A stretch of 64,000 nucleotides of DNA from Paramoeba atlantica (Eukaryota > Discosea), in contig CDRNVI010000047.1 in assembly GCA_977017575.1 (NCBI GenBank), forward strand, positions 186,001-250,000, given 5' to 3'. Under the pieces are notes generated by a model, which saw only the letters and a program-made list of their open reading frames with translations, ran no database searches and was not told the DNA's origin. Shown piece after piece: positions 60,488 through 64,000 of the stretch (the stretch's first letter is position 1; each line of letters begins with the position of its first letter). The translations under genes and the position numbers were made by a program.

Positions 60488-60586
60488 CCTTCGTCGTTAA
60501 ACGCGGCGGTAGTTTTCAACGCGAAGATCGCAGCATGAGTGACTTTTAAGTTGAAAACAACCACCACATTTAACGAAGAGACTAAA
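60488..60586. mobile_element. hairpin MITE, solo degraded copy
   Basis: TCGTTAAACGCGGCGGTAG...CACCACATTTAACGA: the same fold-back as at 846-942, in reverse orientation and without the composite body. It lies 145 bp upstream of the next gene's start and may contribute to its 5' region. Confidence 0.75.
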
Positions 60587-60699
60587 ATTAAAAATACACT
60601 AATTTTTACGAGCACTGCACAAGAACACATATTGAAAGAATCTTTGAAACTTCTCTCTATTGGTAAGAATTATCGCTCAGCACCTACCTCTTTCTTTTT

Positions 60700-60728
60700 C
60701 GTTCCTAAAACACTACCCTATATTTCAG
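60700..60728 (+). promoter_or_regulatory. candidate spliced-leader acceptor of the Ser/Pro-rich gene
   Basis: CCTATATTTCAG ends two bases before the ATG at 60731, preceded by a CTCTTTCTTTTTCGTTCC tract at 60688. This is the clearest acceptor-like layout in the window. Pattern-based inference. Confidence 0.55.
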
Positions 60729-60730
60729 CC

Positions 60731-62170
60731 ATGACAAGCGTGGTCCCACGCAGGGAGAAATCTGTCTCCTTCTTTTCTCCTTATGACAGCCGCAAGCTCT
60801 CCTCCTTTCCTCCTTCCACCGACTCCCTTTCGGCGGATCTCAACCTACCCTCTCACTTCGCGCCTCCCTCCCCTCGAGAGCGACCACCTCCCAGTCCCTG
60901 TAATCGACCCACATCCTTCACTTCCCCCTCCCCATATCGTACAACATCCATGCCACGCGCTACACCGCATCAGAACCTACCCCACGCCTGGAGTGGGATA
61001 TCCACTCAGAGCGGTCGACCGGACGGCACACCCCGCCGGCACGGCCCCTTACCCCACGCCACCCCCACACTCCACACAGACGTGTTCTTCCTTCACCGCT
61101 ATCTCACCCAATCCTCCGTGCCGAATCCCACCTCCTCCTCTGCCCCCTCCCCCCATTCCCACAACCCCATACCCCTCTCCCCCCGTACCACGGCCTCACG
61201 TCCTACTCTCCCCGAGCCCTCTGCCCCCCGGCCCTTCCCCGCAGCCCCATCCCTGTCCCGACCTCGTGCCCCCTCGTCGTTGTTTCCTCCTCGACCCTCG
61301 GAGTCGCGTACCACACCCTCTGCTGCTCCCTCGTTATCCTCCTCCTCCTTATTCTCTCTACCCCGTGCTCCCTCTCTCCTACGTGAGTCCTCCAGCAGCA
61401 CCTCCACATCCCAAGCCCACCTCTCTCTCCCCACACTCTCCGAGCCGCGAGTCCGAGCCCCCAGTCGTCGTCCTCTTCCACAACCCCCGCAAGACGTCTC
61501 CCCCTCCCCCACGATGGATTACAAATCCATGGGGCCGGCTCCACGAGCCACACCCAACCCCTCCGCCTCCACCGCTCGTGAGCGTGGGGCTCGAGGAGGG
61601 TCGATGGCACCGGGGCCATGGGGTTCTTCTTCTTCTTTTTTAAATTCGTCTTCTTCTTCTTCTCTCTTCCCCAATGCCCCTACCCCGTATGAACGAAACC
61701 GGCTGCCCCCTCCCTCCCTGTCACAGCCTCGTTTGACTTCCTCAGTTCAACCCGCCCCCTCGTTGTTTCCCCCTTCCGGGAAACCATTAGAGGGTTGTGG
61801 GGAAACCAACGAGCAGGCCCGTGACAGGGGGGTGAGTGCGGGGAGAAGAAGAGAGGGCACCGCCCCCGTATGGGGGTTACCAGGGGGGAGAGGGAGAGGG
61901 GAGAATGCCACGAGTCAGGGTGTCGCCTCGAAGAGGGGACAACCGTGGTATGAAAACCCCCCCTCGCAGCGAGACGGGGTTGGTCGGAGACAGGACCAGC
62001 ACGGGGGGGAGTTTGCGACCCCGGCGGAGAGGTGGGGAGAGGAAACGGAATCCGCCGTGGGGGGTAAGGGCTTGGCCACGGATTCGACGTCGTTAAAAGT
62101 GGCACGTGTGTTGGGGAGTTATGGAAAGTCTATTTTGTTGGGTTTACTTGGGATTCCGCAGAACGGGTGA
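60731..62170 (+). CDS. Ser/Pro-rich low-complexity protein
   Basis: 479 residues from ATG 60731 (MTSVVPRREKSVSFFSPYDS). The first 280 residues are Ser/Pro-rich and disordered, with many SPR and SSSS runs. The later part is Gly/Arg/Glu-rich, ending in the more ordered tail LKVARVLGSYGKSILLGLLG. No domain recognised. The SFFSPYDS and C-terminal segments are the most likely functional motifs. The coding strand is C-rich to about 61.7 kb then G-rich. An alternative C-rich frame over the first half (60783-61643) is an artefact of composition. Confidence 0.6.
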   Translation: MTSVVPRREKSVSFFSPYDSRKLSSFPPSTDSLSADLNLPSHFAPPSPRERPPPSPCNRPTSFTSPSPYRTTSMPRATPHQNLPHAWSGISTQSGRPDGTPRRHGPLPHATPTLHTDVFFLHRYLTQSSVPNPTSSSAPSPHSHNPIPLSPRTTASRPTLPEPSAPRPFPAAPSLSRPRAPSSLFPPRPSESRTTPSAAPSLSSSSLFSLPRAPSLLRESSSSTSTSQAHLSLPTLSEPRVRAPSRRPLPQPPQDVSPSPTMDYKSMGPAPRATPNPSASTARERGARGGSMAPGPWGSSSSFLNSSSSSSLFPNAPTPYERNRLPPPSLSQPRLTSSVQPAPSLFPPSGKPLEGCGETNEQARDRGVSAGRRREGTAPVWGLPGGRGRGENATSQGVASKRGQPWYENPPSQRDGVGRRQDQHGGEFATPAERWGEETESAVGGKGLATDSTSLKVARVLGSYGKSILLGLLGIPQNG

Positions 62171-62390
62171 GTGGTTCACAGAGTGTGTATTTTTGGTGAA
62201 TGGGTAAAACTATTGAATGTCAATAACACGAGAGGTGGGAGGGGGTTCAGACGTTGAGAAAGGGTATCGTATAATTTCAAAGTAGATCTCAGTGTGCGAG
62301 GGCGTACACTGTGCGTTTTGCGTATCTAAAACTTTAAGCTCTTTTGATAAAAATATTCCTTTTGTACTCCGTTCAAGATTGATCGCACTC

Positions 62391-63233
62391 ATGCAAACAA
62401 ACGTCATGTCTTCGACTCCTGCTTCAGATTCAACAGGAGGGACACGGTTGCGAAAGGTCCATCTAACTCTTCTACCCCCTGAAATGGAACTTGATCGTTT
62501 TCTATCACGCACAACTGGACGTCATCACAGTTGGAGCACTGAAAATGACGCTTGCAAATTGTGGGATGGCGTGAAATGTGAGGATCAAAAAGTTGTAGAG
62601 CTTAGCTGGACTTCTTTTGGACTATCCGGTAGTGTGGAGTGGAGGTTTCTTCCTCGCACTGTGCGACACGTCGATCTTGGACGCTTATATGACGTGTCCA
62701 ACAAACTGACAGGACGCATTCAGACCTGTGATCTCCCTGATTCTCTAGAGTGCCTTATCGTTGATCGAAACAGTTTTTGTGGTGAACTCGAAACTCAGAC
62801 ATTCCCGTCGGCGATGCGGAATTTTGAAGCCCGTGAAAATTGTCTCGAAGGCAGTGTAGATCTGACGGCACTTCCTTGCGGTCAGTCAACGCTTGACTTG
62901 AACAACAATGATTTAAGTGGTCGCATTTTCTTGGACTCGTTGCCACCTCAGCTTCGCTACCTGTACCTGTCCCATAATAGATTGAGCGGTGAGGTAAACT
63001 TAACCACGCTACCAGAGATGCTTCTGGAACTTACGGCAACCGGTAATCTACTTATTGGAGATCTGGATCTCTCACGTTTGCCCCAGAGCTTAAGGTTGTT
63101 ACATCTCAGTGGAAACAAATTTGATGGGACGCTAAATTGCCGGAATCTACCCGAAAAAGCCCAGATATATGTAAGAACAATGAATATTCGATCCTCCGAG
63201 CCTGACCCCTTACCACCACGAGTAAACGTATGA
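62391..63233 (+). CDS. LRR family protein 10
   Basis: 280 residues from ATG 62391 (MQTNVMSSTPASDSTGG). Then come RLRKVHLTLLPPEMELDR, HHSWSTEND, CKLWDGVKCED and about eight LRRs (LPPQLRYLYLSHNRLSG, LPQSLRLLHLSGNKFDG). The C-terminus is SSEPDPLPPRVNV rather than the usual cap. One LRR is lengthened by a few residues (LGRLYDVSNKLTG). Intact. An upstream in-frame extension to 62292 begins only with GTG and was not used. Confidence 0.78.
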   Translation: MQTNVMSSTPASDSTGGTRLRKVHLTLLPPEMELDRFLSRTTGRHHSWSTENDACKLWDGVKCEDQKVVELSWTSFGLSGSVEWRFLPRTVRHVDLGRLYDVSNKLTGRIQTCDLPDSLECLIVDRNSFCGELETQTFPSAMRNFEARENCLEGSVDLTALPCGQSTLDLNNNDLSGRIFLDSLPPQLRYLYLSHNRLSGEVNLTTLPEMLLELTATGNLLIGDLDLSRLPQSLRLLHLSGNKFDGTLNCRNLPEKAQIYVRTMNIRSSEPDPLPPRVNV

Positions 63234-63413
63234 AAACTAATCCAACAAATTTCAATTAAATGAACATGTTCACTAGCTTTAAATGAAGTATCAAACAGTG
63301 CTTGTACAGTAGCTTGTATATGAGCTTAGACATTTTTATTCAAAGAAACGCGTAAATGTGCATCTACAGGGTTGGTACGGAATTTATGAACAATTCTCGA
63401 ATCATAATCTTTC

Positions 63414-63430
63414 TTAAATCTTTTTTTAAG
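63414..63430 (+). promoter_or_regulatory. candidate spliced-leader acceptor of CKS1
   Basis: TTAAATCTTTTTTTAAG: a T-tract and AG at 63429-63430, 21 bp before the ATG at 63452. It supports the shorter start for CKS1. Pattern-based inference. Confidence 0.5.
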
Positions 63431-63451
63431 TGCTCTATACCTGATTACCCG

Positions 63452-63763
63452 ATGCCCCGCCCTGATTATTTCCAACTAGACCACACACAACGTGAGCAAG
63501 CCAGACAGCTTATTGCGAAACTTCAGCCAAAGATACAATACAGTGAGAAGTACTATGACGACACGCATGAGTACCGACACGTCATTTTGCCCCGGGATTT
63601 AGGAAAACTAGTCCCAAAACGTTTGATGTCGGATCCAGAGTGGCGACAACTTGGGGTGCAGCAATCTCTTGGATGGGAACATTATATGATACATAAACCT
63701 GAGCCGCATATTTTACTCTTTCGACGAGCCAAAGGGTATCAGCCCCCGACTGCAACACGGTAG
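63452..63763 (+). CDS. CKS1: cyclin-dependent kinase regulatory subunit CKS1
   Basis: 103 residues from ATG 63452 ([16 protein letters not shown]). It binds CDKs and directs phosphorylated substrates to them in the cell cycle. Conserved CKS features are [20 protein letters not shown] (the phosphate-binding and beta-strand region), [38 protein letters not shown] (the strand-exchange hinge HxPEPH is intact). Length is normal for the family. An upstream in-frame extension of 32 residues to 63356 is AT-rich and precedes the acceptor-like site, so I do not include it. Confidence 0.95.
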   Translation: MPRPDYFQLDHTQREQARQLIAKLQPKIQYSEKYYDDTHEYRHVILPRDLGKLVPKRLMSDPEWRQLGVQQSLGWEHYMIHKPEPHILLFRRAKGYQPPTATR

Positions 63764-64000
63764 ATATAGCAAATGATGCGTCGTGCACTTTTTCTATGAG
63801 TAAAAGGAGATGAAAAATATCACACCTCTGTATTGAATACTCTCGATGTCCTCACTCTACCTTGTTGATCACACGACGACGCATTTGGTTGTGTATAATT
63901 GGCAATATCACTTCTTATCACATGATATTTTGGAAAACGGGTATAAATTACACAATGCCACTTTTATTTAAACTTACTTGACGTTCCTACCCGTTTTAGC
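63764..64000. other. 3' flank of CKS1 to window edge
   Basis: AT-rich. No gene is visible before the window ends. Confidence 0.4.

Noticed and set aside
60783-61643. A 286-codon Pro-rich frame within the Ser/Pro-rich gene, and similar ones at 40724 and 53202.
   Set aside because: Alternative frames of strongly C-rich coding DNA. The chosen frames hold recognisable domains or extend further with a better start.

Overview
The window reads as nuclear DNA of a unicellular eukaryote. Every confidently recognised host gene lies on the + strand and none needs a spliceosomal intron. Several starts sit just downstream of a pyrimidine tract ending in AG, as expected of spliced-leader acceptor sites. 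An FHA domain is fused to a parvulin isomerase, an architecture known from Trypanosoma brucei. Together these point to a euglenozoan, most likely kinetoplastid-like. This is inference, and the genome is far richer in DNA transposons than a trypanosomatid.

Layout. 1-4.4 kb: a tRNA-like relic, a hairpin MITE joined to a dispersed composite repeat, a Tc1-like element and small MITEs. 4.4-8.5 kb: a long WD-repeat protein (WDR6-like). 9.2-10.0 kb: first gene of a leucine-rich-repeat (LRR) family. 10.4-21.0 kb: a transposon graveyard with Merlin, Tc1, pogo-like and hAT remnants, many TA-flanked MITEs and a second composite repeat. 21.6-23.2 kb: mitoribosomal mS29/DAP3. 23.5-25.3 kb: a long LRR gene carrying one in-frame TGA. 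25.3-27.3 kb: nested MITEs. 27.3-33.2 kb: a composite repeat split by a 5-kb Mutator-like element. 33.2-39.0 kb: two LRR genes, a pogo-like remnant and an almost intact IS630/Tc1-like element.

39.4-49.5 kb is the housekeeping core: HGH1-like, FHA-parvulin, RNA polymerase I subunit RPA2 and a DED1/DDX3 helicase. 50-64 kb holds five more LRR genes or pseudogenes plus a 5' LRR pseudogene at 49.9 kb, a very large secreted Cys-rich protein, a Ser/Pro-rich protein and CKS1 near the right edge. About ten LRR copies occur in all, at least three of them broken.

Most striking signals. (1) The GC-rich host genes share an internal strand-skew flip: the coding strand is C-rich in the first part and G-rich in the second. 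AT-richer neighbours lack it. (2) A lineage-specific LRR family is scattered between housekeeping genes and is being eroded by transposons and stop codons. (3) A 550-bp element occurs twice with a 5-bp-stem, 5-nt-loop hairpin at each end and no terminal inverted repeat. (4) A GC hairpin followed by a T-run recurs in otherwise different non-coding repeats.

No retrovirus-like, LTR, LINE or capsid-bearing element was recognised.
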